A DNA stretch of 64,000 nucleotides from Candidatus Saccharimonadota bacterium. GTDB taxonomy: Bacteria > Patescibacteriota > Saccharimonadia > Saccharimonadales > Saccharimonadaceae. The position numbers were made by a program, and so were the translations under genes. The stretch lies in the NCBI GenBank assembly GCA_905371715.1, contig CAJPLV010000002.1, forward strand, positions 23,694-87,693. The letters run 5' to 3'. Of this stretch, positions 1-7,577 are shown one piece after another; within the stretch, counting starts at the first letter, position 1; every line of letters begins with the position of its first letter. A model generated the notes under the pieces. It saw only the letters and a list, made by a program, of their open reading frames with translations, had not been told where the DNA came from and did not search any database.

Positions 1-721
1 AAAATTTGTATTGCCACGGCTGACCCATGATCGGCTGAGATTGGAGTTTGGTTAGATTGACGCCGGCGCGAGCGAAAATCTGCAGTACCTCGACGAGCGC
101 ACCTGGCTGATGGCTTGTCGTAACGACGAGCGATGCGCGTGTTGCATCAACGGGCGGATCTGTTGCCTCTAACACTAAAAAGCGTGTAATGTTATCTTTG
201 TCGTCTTGGATTGATTCTGCGGCAATTGGTAGACCGTATAGTTCGGCTGCTGCTCGTCCTGCGATAGCTGCTCGATGTAGTGCATGTCCGCTCGCAATAA
301 ATTCAACTGCGCCCGCGGTATCGAAAAACTCAGTCAAGGTCGCGCGAGGCATGTGCTGTTTTAAAAACGATTGACATTGTGCGAGCGCTACAGGATGCGA
401 GTATACTTCGGTGATGCCGGTAAGCTTCGCGCCTGGGCGTGTTATCAGCATTTGGTCAATTGCCAGCTTCATTTCGCCGACAATCGGTGCGCCGCATGAT
501 TCTATCAGCTGGTACACTTCGTTGATACTGCCAAAAATCGTGTTTTCTACCGCCGTTACAATTGCATCGGCTGAGCCATCGGCATAAGCGTCAAATGCGT
601 CGCGAAATGTTACGCACGGCACAATTGTTGTTCGTGCGCCGTACCATTGGCGTGCCGCTTGCTCGTGAAATGAGCCGGCTTGTCCTTGAATTGCTACGGT
701 AATATTTTTTGATTGAGTCAC
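1..721 (-). CDS. pheA: Prephenate dehydratase, C-terminus cut by window edge
   Basis: Converts prephenate to phenylpyruvate, the committed step to phenylalanine. About 240 residues are present, starting at a GTG (721-719); the nearer ATG at 729 hits a stop after three codons. The N-terminal half begins VAIQGQAGSFHEQAA, typical of the family, with VENTIFGSINEVYQL further on. The catalytic Thr-Arg-Phe motif is seen as DNITRFLVL, followed by an ACT regulatory domain (GALVEVLQIFARAGVNLTK, then SQPIMGQPW) that senses Phe in relatives. The stop codon lies beyond base 1. No other shikimate-branch gene is in the window, so its role in an apparently nutrient-dependent organism is unclear. Confidence 0.9.
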   Translation of the reverse strand, partial: MTQSKNITVAIQGQAGSFHEQAARQWYGARTTIVPCVTFRDAFDAYADGSADAIVTAVENTIFGSINEVYQLIESCGAPIVGEMKLAIDQMLITRPGAKLTGITEVYSHPVALAQCQSFLKQHMPRATLTEFFDTAGAVEFIASGHALHRAAIAGRAAAELYGLPIAAESIQDDKDNITRFLVLEATDPPVDATRASLVVTTSHQPGALVEVLQIFARAGVNLTKLQSQPIMGQPWQYKF

Positions 722-794
722 TGAACCATTTTACCATTTTTAATGGCTTCATATATTGCGCACTAGCACCTGTAAATAGAATAAAAAGCTTCTG

Positions 795-823
795 TTGACA
801 TACGAAGTCGGCAGGATTACAAT
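795..823 (+). promoter_or_regulatory. Sigma-70 promoter of the TetR-ABC cassette
   Basis: TTGACA (795-800), a 17-base spacer and TACAAT (818-823) form a near-consensus promoter. The leader of about 35 bases carries a Shine-Dalgarno AGGAG at 854-858, seven-base spacing to the ATG at 865. This classic layout differs from the leaderless style of most single genes in the window. A short imperfect palindrome ACC-TAT-GGT at 831-839 could be part of a TetR operator, but that is a guess. Confidence 0.7.
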
Positions 824-864
824 AAACATACCTATGGTCGGTTTTTTATTAATAGGAGAGCATT

Positions 865-1521
865 ATGCCGCGGAAAAATGATCCGAAAGGAACGGTCGAA
901 AAAATTGTTGCTGTTTCTTCGGAATTGTTTGCTCAGAAGGGCTATGAAAAAACCAGCATGCAGGATATTGTTGATGCTCTGGGGATGTCAAAGGGGGCTA
1001 TTTTTCATCACTTCAAGTCCAAGGAAGAAATTTTCCGTGCTGTTATAGACAAGCAGTCTGAGTATATTAAACGACAGTTGCAAATATGGATTGAAGAGAT
1101 GGAAGGTTTTACGGCCCGGGAAAAGCTGATCGGTATTTTGAATCGAAACCTGCATGATTTTCAGGCACATGCCTTAGACAGTGTTCTTACGGCGCAGGCG
1201 CAAAGTTCGCAATTTGTGCTGTCGAGCATACAAGAGAGCATGAACAAAGCCGCTCCCGTAATCGCGGATATTATGCGGGAGGGACAAGCAGACGGGACGA
1301 TTACGACAGATTTCCCCGATGAATGCGCTGAGCTGCTCCTGCTTCTGATCAACATGTGGTGCGATCCAGCGGTATTTACCTGCGATATTTCACGGCTTAC
1401 AATGCGCTTTAGATGTTTGCAGCGGCTAATGGCGAATATGGGCGTGGACGTGATTAGCGATGAGCTCTTGTCGGAGTGCATCGAGCTAGTGCATAAGTTA
1501 TATAACAAAGGGGGTGAATAA
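865..1521 (+). CDS. TetR/AcrR family transcriptional regulator
   Basis: 218-residue repressor-type regulator. The N-terminal TetR helix-turn-helix is plain: AQKGYEKTSMQDIVDALG followed by MSKGAIFHHFKSKEEIF (residues about 24-58). The rest is the helical ligand-binding domain, which has no recognisable specificity. It heads a four-gene set (ABC ATPase, permease, tiny membrane protein), with its stop overlapping the next start by one base, so it most likely autoregulates and controls the exporter. Sequence style and signals look Firmicute-like, suggesting transfer. Confidence 0.92.
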   Translation: MPRKNDPKGTVEKIVAVSSELFAQKGYEKTSMQDIVDALGMSKGAIFHHFKSKEEIFRAVIDKQSEYIKRQLQIWIEEMEGFTAREKLIGILNRNLHDFQAHALDSVLTAQAQSSQFVLSSIQESMNKAAPVIADIMREGQADGTITTDFPDECAELLLLLINMWCDPAVFTCDISRLTMRFRCLQRLMANMGVDVISDELLSECIELVHKLYNKGGE

Positions 1522-2252
1522 TGAGTGGCAAATTGGCGGTAAACGCCGAGCGTCTCATCAAGACATTTTCGGGCAACGAAGTCATTAAAGGGTGTAATTT
1601 GTCTGTTCCGGCAGGTTGTATCTATGGACTAATCGGAGCGAACGGCGCGGGAAAAACGACGCTGTTTAAATTACTCATGGGGCTGTTAACGCCTACTGCT
1701 GGAACGGTGCAGATTTTCGGCATGGACGTTGGTGAGCGTAGAGATGAGATAATAAAGTGCATCGGTAGCATTATAGAGGCGCCGGCTTTCTACGATCACT
1801 TGTCGGCGCGCGAAAACTTAGAGATCCATTTGGAATATATGGGAACTAGCGGAGATGTTCCTGCGACCTTGGCAATGGTTGGTCTTGAATTGGCTAATAA
1901 TCAGCCCGTATCGAAGTTCTCGTTGGGTATGCGCCAAAGACTTGGCATCGCACGGGCGTTAATCCATAAACCCAAGCTGCTTATTCTCGACGAACCGATC
2001 AACGGTCTTGACCCAATGGGTATTCGCGAGATGCGAGAGCTGTTTTTAACGCTCAAAACAAAGCACAATATGACGATACTCGTATCAAGCCATATCCTCG
2101 GAGAGATTGAACTAACCGCAGATACTGTCGGCGTTTTGGTGAATGGGGTAATTGCTCAGGAAGTTGCGCCGTCTGCCGTCAAGAAACAATATCCGAATGG
2201 TCTGGAAGATTATTTTTTCAATATTATGACAGGGGGCAAACAAAATGCTTAG
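1521..2252 (+). CDS. ABC transporter ATPase, BcrA-like
   Basis: 243-residue ATPase that powers the permease encoded next. Walker A is GANGAGKTTLFKL, the signature is FSLGMRQRLGIARAL (LG instead of the usual SGGQ, common in bacitracin/lantibiotic-resistance type ATPases), and Walker B reads LLILDEPINGLDP. The switch histidine lies in ILVSSHILGEIE. A GGGGGTGA Shine-Dalgarno sits at the end of the TetR gene. Likely exports a peptide antibiotic or lipid; the substrate cannot be read from sequence. Confidence 0.92.
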   Translation: MSGKLAVNAERLIKTFSGNEVIKGCNLSVPAGCIYGLIGANGAGKTTLFKLLMGLLTPTAGTVQIFGMDVGERRDEIIKCIGSIIEAPAFYDHLSARENLEIHLEYMGTSGDVPATLAMVGLELANNQPVSKFSLGMRQRLGIARALIHKPKLLILDEPINGLDPMGIREMRELFLTLKTKHNMTILVSSHILGEIELTADTVGVLVNGVIAQEVAPSAVKKQYPNGLEDYFFNIMTGGKQNA

Positions 2253-2964
2253 ATTGATGAAGCTAGAATTTAGGCGCAACAAAATAAAAACATATATAAT
2301 CGCGAGTGCTGTTGCTGGCGTAATGATGACGGGATTTTTGTTTCTGCTTGCTTATGCACCGCGGATCGACCATGATGCTGATCTGCAAATGTTTGCGGGA
2401 TACAATAACCTAATTTCATTATTCTTTATGGTAAATATGGCTGTGTTTGCGACGCTTTCCGGTACGATGTACGCGCGGTTTATCATTGAAGAGTATAAGG
2501 AAAAACGTGCGATTCTATTGTTCTCGTATCCCGTCAAACGAGATAGGATTATGCTCGCGAAGCTAGTTGCTGTCTTTCTGTTCGTCGTTATTGCTATGAT
2601 GCTAAGCAGTTTGCTGGCGTTTGGAGTATTCGGCGTGTCGGAGACAATCGCACCACTGGTAGATGAACCATTGTCACTACACACGCTTTCACGAGCACTC
2701 AAAGTGGCTATAATTATGGCGATCATTGCTGCCGAGATTGGAATTATGGCGGTGGGAATTGGATTTATTAAAAAATCTGTTCCAACGACGATTTTGTCTG
2801 CCGTCGCGTTATCTTCGTTTTTCTGTAACATTATGTTTAATATGACGAGTGACGCGAATAAAAGCGATGCGGCTGCTATCATCTTTGTGCTGGTCACGAC
2901 ACTCGCAGGAGTGATCGCATCAGCGATACTTATGAAAACAGTAAATACTATGGAGGTTGAATAA
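2245..2964 (+). CDS. ABC-2 type permease subunit
   Basis: 239-residue integral membrane protein with about six hydrophobic helices, the first at residues 18-37 after a short basic N-terminus (LRLMKLEFRRNKIKTY). The layout fits ABC-2 permeases of BcrB/LanFEG type. It overlaps the ATPase gene by eight bases, indicating translational coupling, and is followed at once by a tiny membrane gene. Together they should form a small-molecule or peptide exporter. Confidence 0.85.
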   Translation: MLRLMKLEFRRNKIKTYIIASAVAGVMMTGFLFLLAYAPRIDHDADLQMFAGYNNLISLFFMVNMAVFATLSGTMYARFIIEEYKEKRAILLFSYPVKRDRIMLAKLVAVFLFVVIAMMLSSLLAFGVFGVSETIAPLVDEPLSLHTLSRALKVAIIMAIIAAEIGIMAVGIGFIKKSVPTTILSAVALSSFFCNIMFNMTSDANKSDAAAIIFVLVTTLAGVIASAILMKTVNTMEVE

Positions 2965-2965
2965 T

Positions 2966-3181
2966 ATGGAAAATCTTGTCGATAATTTGTTAGAAAAACT
3001 ATTTGGTAATATCGGTTTACAGATAAATATCATTGCAAGCATTGTACTGTTAGTGACTGGACTCGTTGTTCTCGTGTTTGGCAAGAAAAGCGGATCAAAA
3101 AGGCAGAAAACTATCGCCCTGATTGTGATAGGAATCGGCTGCGTGGGGCTCTTAAAGGGTGTTATTTGGTTGGTGTTGTAG
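2966..3181 (+). CDS. Small membrane protein of the TetR-ABC cassette
   Basis: 71 residues with two predicted membrane helices (about 16-38 and 48-70) separated by a basic loop (FGKKSGSKRQK). The ATG at 2966 is chosen because GGAGG (2952-2956) lies nine bases upstream; a TTG at 2957 would place the ribosome site inside the start. It begins two bases after the permease stop. Function unknown; tiny helical partners of this kind can be accessory subunits of BcrAB-type exporters. Confidence 0.7.
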   Translation: MENLVDNLLEKLFGNIGLQINIIASIVLLVTGLVVLVFGKKSGSKRQKTIALIVIGIGCVGLLKGVIWLVL

Positions 3182-3292
3182 AGGGCGTTTATTAGTAGCA
3201 AGAAAGAAGATTGTTCACATGGTCAACTGAGCAAGTACGCTAAGGCGGTAAGTGATTGGGTTAGCGCGGTTTTTATGGTATAAATAAAAACC

Positions 3293-3703
3293 ATGAACGC
3301 TGTGATAAACAAAATTCGCGTGGCGCTTATCGCATTTCGTGATGGTGATAAAATTTTGCTGAATCGCCGCGCCGATACGAACGGTACAATGTGGGAGTTT
3401 ATTGGTGGCGGCATTGAGGCGGGCGAGACGCCGCACGAAGCGATTCGGCGTGAAATTGCAGAAGAGGTAAATTATACACTGTCTACGGATGATAGTCTGC
3501 AGTTTGTTGATGAACTACGTATCACATACGGTGACGCGCAAGCGGCTGTTTATTGTTTCACTGCGCAATTGCCAGGGCTTGATAAGTTTTCAGACAGCGA
3601 CGAGGTGTTTGTGCGCGATCTTGCATTGTTTAGCCGCGACGAAGCGCTTGAACTGGAATTATTACCGATGACGCGTATGATTTTGGAAGACGGTATTGTG
3701 TAA
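3293..3703 (+). CDS. Nudix hydrolase
   Basis: 136-residue pyrophosphohydrolase. The Nudix box is complete: GGGIEAGETPHEAIRREI then AEEVN, giving G-x5-E-x7-REhxEEx. It should hydrolyse a nucleoside diphosphate linked to another group, with Mg2+ bound by the REAEE glutamates; substrate unknown. A TATAAA box (3279-3284) ends eight bases before the ATG with no clear Shine-Dalgarno, so the message is probably leaderless or nearly so. First of a run of nucleotide-cleaning and repair genes. Confidence 0.9.
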   Translation: MNAVINKIRVALIAFRDGDKILLNRRADTNGTMWEFIGGGIEAGETPHEAIRREIAEEVNYTLSTDDSLQFVDELRITYGDAQAAVYCFTAQLPGLDKFSDSDEVFVRDLALFSRDEALELELLPMTRMILEDGIV

Positions 3704-3727
3704 TTAAGGAAAAAGTGGGTATTGCGT

Positions 3728-4357
3728 ATGAAAACTGAAAATATTGACGGCGCTAGCAAAACAAAACTGCTCATCGCGACGAGTAACCAAGCAAAATTAG
3801 CTGATTTTAAGCTGTACCTGAATGATGATTATACTGTGCTTGGTATTGATGATATTGGTATAAAGCTGAAAATTCCTGAAGGAATTGACTCAATTGAAGA
3901 TAATGCGATCGCTAAAGCGAGGGCATATGCAGTAAAAACCGGATTGATGTGTTTGGGCGATGATACAGGATTTTTTATCGAAGAACTGAATGGCGAGCCG
4001 GGTGTGGCGCTGCGCCGTTGGGGCGGAGAACTGCCGGAAGAAACGACTGGCGAGGAATTCTGGGATTATTTGCAGCAGAAAACGAGGGGGCTGAAAAATC
4101 TTGATTGTTATTTCAAGCAGTGCATCGCGATTGCATCGCCGAGCGGCGAGATCAGGGTAGTGCATAATGTGAATAATGGCGTGCTGAATCGGGTAAAATT
4201 ACAACAGCCATATAATGGAACGGATTATCCGCTCGCGGCGGCGTTTGAGTCGCGCGATCGAAAAAAGACGTGGGATGAGATGACCGACGACGAAAAGCGT
4301 GCGTTTGACAAAGATTTTATTCGAAAGTTGAAGCAAACGATAGCAGCGTTATCATAA
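3728..4357 (+). CDS. Non-canonical purine NTP pyrophosphatase (RdgB/Ham1 family)
   Basis: About 209 residues. Motifs of the ITPase family are visible: LLIATSNQAKLADFK near the N-terminus (S/TxNxxK), then IEDNAIAKARAYAVKTG and LGDDTGFFIEELNGEPGV, which carries the metal-binding acidic residues. The usual task is removal of ITP, XTP and dITP from the pool. The C-terminus (PLAAAFESRDRKKTWDEM) is less typical than canonical RdgB (SHR motif), so substrate preference may differ. An upstream in-frame TTG at 3722 is an alternative start; ATG 3728 is preferred. Confidence 0.82.
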   Translation: MKTENIDGASKTKLLIATSNQAKLADFKLYLNDDYTVLGIDDIGIKLKIPEGIDSIEDNAIAKARAYAVKTGLMCLGDDTGFFIEELNGEPGVALRRWGGELPEETTGEEFWDYLQQKTRGLKNLDCYFKQCIAIASPSGEIRVVHNVNNGVLNRVKLQQPYNGTDYPLAAAFESRDRKKTWDEMTDDEKRAFDKDFIRKLKQTIAALS

Positions 4358-4408
4358 ATAATCTTGTGTGTTTGTGTGAAAGCTTAAAAAGCTGTAATAT
4401 GTAGTGAC

Positions 4409-4882
4409 ATGAGTGCTGTACACGGAATCATAACGCATCAAACGAATCGCCCGATAGACTATCTGTATAGGTTGTCGCTTAAGGCGCTGATTACGAATAC
4501 TAATGGTGATATTTTGGTCGTGAAGGAGACGGGGCGCCATTACTATGATTTACCGGGCGGCGGCATGGATCATGGCGAAGATTTTTACCAGGCGCTAGCG
4601 CGAGAATTGGCAGAAGAGGTAAGTCTAAGCGGCAAATTCTCGTACCAAATTATTGATATTGATCAGCCAGCATATCTGGCGGAACATAATTTTTGGCAAG
4701 TACGATTGGTTTTCGCTGTGTCGCAATCTGGCGGGCACTATGCACCAGGCATTGATGGCGACGAAATTGCATGGCTACCGCTTAATTATTTCGAACGGTC
4801 AAAACACGAGGTAGAGCGGCGGATTGTTAGGTATTGGCATGCGGCGTTCAAGAAACAAGTTGTTGTGCAAAGGCATAAATAA
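4409..4882 (+). CDS. Nudix hydrolase
   Basis: 157-residue second Nudix protein, not a close copy of the first. The box is PGGGMDHGEDFYQALAREL then AEEVS. An N-terminal segment of about 25 residues precedes the core beta strand (LSLKALITNTNGDILVVKE). TAATAT (4395-4400) lies eight bases upstream of the ATG. It may remove damaged nucleotides or trim nucleotide sugars; substrate not predictable. Confidence 0.88.
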   Translation: MSAVHGIITHQTNRPIDYLYRLSLKALITNTNGDILVVKETGRHYYDLPGGGMDHGEDFYQALARELAEEVSLSGKFSYQIIDIDQPAYLAEHNFWQVRLVFAVSQSGGHYAPGIDGDEIAWLPLNYFERSKHEVERRIVRYWHAAFKKQVVVQRHK

Positions 4883-4987
4883 GCAGTTTTTACAGCTTGC
4901 TTGTAAATAATAGTATCTTACGATTTATATTAAAATAATAGGTGTTTTTCACGGCGGTTATTGTGAGGAGGTATTTATCCATTCTGT

Positions 4988-4993
4988 TACAAT
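4988..4993 (+). promoter_or_regulatory. -10 box of a leaderless gene (5000)
   Basis: TACAAT with an upstream TG (extended -10), ending exactly six bases before the ATG at 5000. Transcription should start at the start codon itself. Confidence 0.6.
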
Positions 4994-4999
4994 AATCAT

Positions 5000-5746
5000 A
5001 TGGACATCGCTGCAGTTGACCAAACTTTGCGCCAGTTAGCGGTCGGCGACGAAAAATATGCGGCGTTTCAGCGACGAATCGTTAATACAAATAAGCGCGT
5101 GTACGGCGTGCGCACACCGGCGCTCCGGCATCTAGCAAAGCAGTTGGCACGCTATGGGATCGGTGCGGCTGGAGGTGATGGCAATAATGAAACGCCGCCG
5201 CTGAACGCTGCTGATATACGAATATTTTTACGCGAGCTTGACGAGACAGTTTACGAACAGGTGCTGCTGGGCGGCTTGCTTATCAATTATACGAAAATGA
5301 ATGACGAAACGATGATTGATTTGATACGCTGCTATTTGTCGCTGGTTGATAGCTGGGCAGGAATTGATACTTTTGTTGAGCGCCGCGCGCGGTTCCGGGC
5401 AGATGCTTGGTGGAATTTTGCATGCGAGAATCTTCATCAGGACGGCGAGTTTTTCGTCCGTTATGGCGTGATTATGCTGATGAGTAATTTTTTGGTGCCG
5501 GACAGTATGAGCCGCGTGTTTACTGAGTTGCGAACTATCACGCATGACGGTTATTATGTCAAAATGGCGATAGCATGGCTGTATGCTGAAGCGGCGCTGG
5601 TTAGTTTCGACCAGACAATGAACGAACTGTCTATTGCGCCAATCGACGTATGGATCAAAAAGAAAGCTATGCAAAAAATGAAAGAGTCGCGTCGGTTTAC
5701 ATCGGAGCAACAAGCAATAATTGCCAAAGAAAGGGGTGTGCTATGA
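5000..5746 (+). CDS. DNA alkylation repair protein, AlkD-like
   Basis: 248 residues with the HEAT-like helical repeats of the AlkD glycosylase family. Family features include VYGVRTPALRHLAKQLA near the N-terminus and a central block with YVKMAIAWLYAEA, WIKKKAMQKMKESRRF near the C-terminus. Relatives excise N3- and N7-alkylpurines. The DNA-facing aspartate and tryptophan-rich surface (RADAWWNFAC) look kept. Its stop overlaps the nitroreductase start (ATGA), so the two are co-expressed. Confidence 0.85.
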   Translation: MDIAAVDQTLRQLAVGDEKYAAFQRRIVNTNKRVYGVRTPALRHLAKQLARYGIGAAGGDGNNETPPLNAADIRIFLRELDETVYEQVLLGGLLINYTKMNDETMIDLIRCYLSLVDSWAGIDTFVERRARFRADAWWNFACENLHQDGEFFVRYGVIMLMSNFLVPDSMSRVFTELRTITHDGYYVKMAIAWLYAEAALVSFDQTMNELSIAPIDVWIKKKAMQKMKESRRFTSEQQAIIAKERGVL

Positions 5747-6408
5747 CAAAATCTATTACGGCGAAGCATATTAATGAGGCGCTGGAGTTTCGCCACGCCT
5801 GCAAGAAGTTTGATCTTAATAAAAAAATTTCAGAGGACGACATGGAATTGCTTTTGCAAGCAGCGCGCTTAGCGCCGAGTTCGTATGGCATGGAGCAATG
5901 GAATATCATCGTGGCGCAGGATGCCAAGCTGCGCGCTCAACTGAAAAAAGCGAGCAGTATTGTGAATGGTCCGCGCTTTGATGCGAGCCATATATTGGTT
6001 TTCACTGCGAAAACTGCGAGCGGGTTTGATAAACATATGACACACATGCTGCGCGACGTAAAAGGCGCGAATGTGGTAACGGCGGCAGCGATGAAGGCGG
6101 GCTGGAAACATTGGGCGAAAACTGATTTTAAGATATACGATACGCCGGATGGACTACACCAGTGGGCGGCACGCCAGGCATATATCGTACTCGGGTTTGT
6201 CATGCTAGCAGCGGCAGAGCGAGGAATTGATTCGTGTGCGATTGAGGGTTTTTCAATTGATAAAGTAGCTGCCGCGTTAGAAAGTTTCAAATTGATCAAC
6301 CGCGATAACGATTTACCGGTAGTAATGCTGGCGCTTGGTTACCGTGCCGACGAATCAACGCATCCGCGCATCCGCCGTGAAATGGACGAGATTGTAACGT
6401 GGTATTGA
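5743..6408 (+). CDS. Nitroreductase family FMN oxidoreductase
   Basis: 221-residue flavoprotein of NfsB type, reducing nitroaromatics or quinones with NAD(P)H. Seen: FRHACKKFDLNKKISEDD (R-x-S/C-x-R/K-x-F like FMN phosphate site), LLQAARLAPSSYGMEQWNII, and the C-terminal ALGYRADE with an FMN-binding basic patch. The ATG at 5743 is taken because AAAGGGG lies just upstream and it overlaps the AlkD stop; a longer in-frame reading from 5650 would run through the AlkD gene. Confidence 0.9.
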   Translation: MTKSITAKHINEALEFRHACKKFDLNKKISEDDMELLLQAARLAPSSYGMEQWNIIVAQDAKLRAQLKKASSIVNGPRFDASHILVFTAKTASGFDKHMTHMLRDVKGANVVTAAAMKAGWKHWAKTDFKIYDTPDGLHQWAARQAYIVLGFVMLAAAERGIDSCAIEGFSIDKVAAALESFKLINRDNDLPVVMLALGYRADESTHPRIRREMDEIVTWY

Positions 6409-6414
6409 TAGCTC

Positions 6415-7269
6415 TTAGAGAGTTGCCCATTTGCTGCGTTGCCGCCGTTTTTTTCGCTTTTCTACACCAACTAAATACCGTCCAAACGTCCAGCCGCGGC
6501 AAATTTTCGGTACAATCCACTCCCACGTTATCCACCAAAGTACCACAATAGCTTGCGGACTGGTTTGGTAAATCGCTGGGGCGTAGACGCGCAATATCAT
6601 GGCACTCATTGACGCTATGAGCATAATTGCTACTGCATCAATACACCCGGCAAGGAAGTGGTTGGCGAGATTATTTTTCACAGGTTCAGCATCGAGTGGC
6701 TGGCTTTTTAGATATTTCTTGAGGCGGAACGTCATGGCGTAGCCGAGTATTGTGCCAAGCGTATTCATTGCTAGATCGTCGACGTCAAACAGACGATAAC
6801 TGCATGGGTAGATATGGAACAATCCGGTCAGCTGTGCAATCTCGATCAAGAATGACAAACCTAAACCTGCCGCGATAGCGAAACGAATGTGTTTTCTAAA
6901 ATACAACGCAACAAATGTGCCGAGCGGCATAAAGAAGCAGATGTTAGCGATAATTTGCAGTGCAGCGGTTATGTGCTTGCTAGGTTGCGCAACATCAACA
7001 ATCCAATGAAGCGGGATAAGCTGCGGCGATAAAGACTGTTTCGCGCAAAACGACGCTGGGTTGTCGGGCATCGGATAGAGAGTGAATAATCCAAGCCCAA
7101 GCAAATACAGTACAAATGTATACGAAAAAATAACATATCCCCATGTTGCCCGCCGCCGTGCTATCAGCCGCGCAATGATGAACGGGATTGTCAGCAAAAT
7201 GCACATAAATGGCCAATACACCAGGCTCAATGCAAAAGACTCCGAAAACGGTTGAAGAAAATGACGCAT
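6415..7269 (-). CDS. VanZ-like / RDD domain fusion membrane protein
   Basis: 284 residues from ATG 7269 (an in-frame ATG at 7287 is possible, but TATCAT ends eight bases before 7269). Residues about 1-195 form a VanZ-like four-to-five helix domain: LFTLYPMPDNP, NICFFMPLGTFVALYF, FLIEIAQLTGLF and VDDLAMNTLGTILGY. Residues about 205-284 match an RDD domain: FLAGCIDAVAIMLIASM, then WGWT-like GWTFGRYLVGVE. VanZ proteins give low-level glycopeptide resistance or envelope functions; the fusion's job is unknown. Confidence 0.8.
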   Translation of the reverse strand: MRHFLQPFSESFALSLVYWPFMCILLTIPFIIARLIARRRATWGYVIFSYTFVLYLLGLGLFTLYPMPDNPASFCAKQSLSPQLIPLHWIVDVAQPSKHITAALQIIANICFFMPLGTFVALYFRKHIRFAIAAGLGLSFLIEIAQLTGLFHIYPCSYRLFDVDDLAMNTLGTILGYAMTFRLKKYLKSQPLDAEPVKNNLANHFLAGCIDAVAIMLIASMSAMILRVYAPAIYQTSPQAIVVLWWITWEWIVPKICRGWTFGRYLVGVEKRKKRRQRSKWATL

Positions 7270-7339
7270 ATATATGTATGATAGCATAATGTAGGATGCT
7301 TATTTTTGATACGGTTTTCTCAGGCTATAATGAAAATAT

Positions 7340-7564
7340 ATGAGAATTACCGTTTACCTAAAACCCGGCAGCAAACGCGGTGATATGGTAGTTGAAAACG
7401 CTGACGGCAGCCTAACGATTTTCACGAAAGAGCCGGCGGTTGACGGGCGGGCAAATGCGGCGGCAATTCGACTCGCCGCTGCGCATATGGGGGTCGCAAA
7501 AACGCGCGTAGTATTACTGCGCGGACGGACGGCGCGGCGGAAAGTATTTGAGATCAGTGATTAA
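7340..7564 (+). CDS. DUF167 (YggU) family protein
   Basis: 74 residues covering the whole DUF167 fold: VYLKPGSKRGDMV at the start, then VDGRANAAAIRLAAAHMG and VVLLRGRTARRKVFEI. Bacterial members are about 90-100 residues, so this is compact but complete. Function unknown in the family. TATAAT (7326-7331) ends eight bases before the ATG with no Shine-Dalgarno, again suggesting a leaderless message. Confidence 0.85.
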   Translation: MRITVYLKPGSKRGDMVVENADGSLTIFTKEPAVDGRANAAAIRLAAAHMGVAKTRVVLLRGRTARRKVFEISD

Positions 7565-7577
7565 TAACTAGAGTCAA

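Noticed and set aside
5650-5742. Longer nitroreductase start at 5650
   Set aside because: Runs through the end of the AlkD gene in another frame; ATG 5743 has a ribosome site and starts at the family N-terminus.
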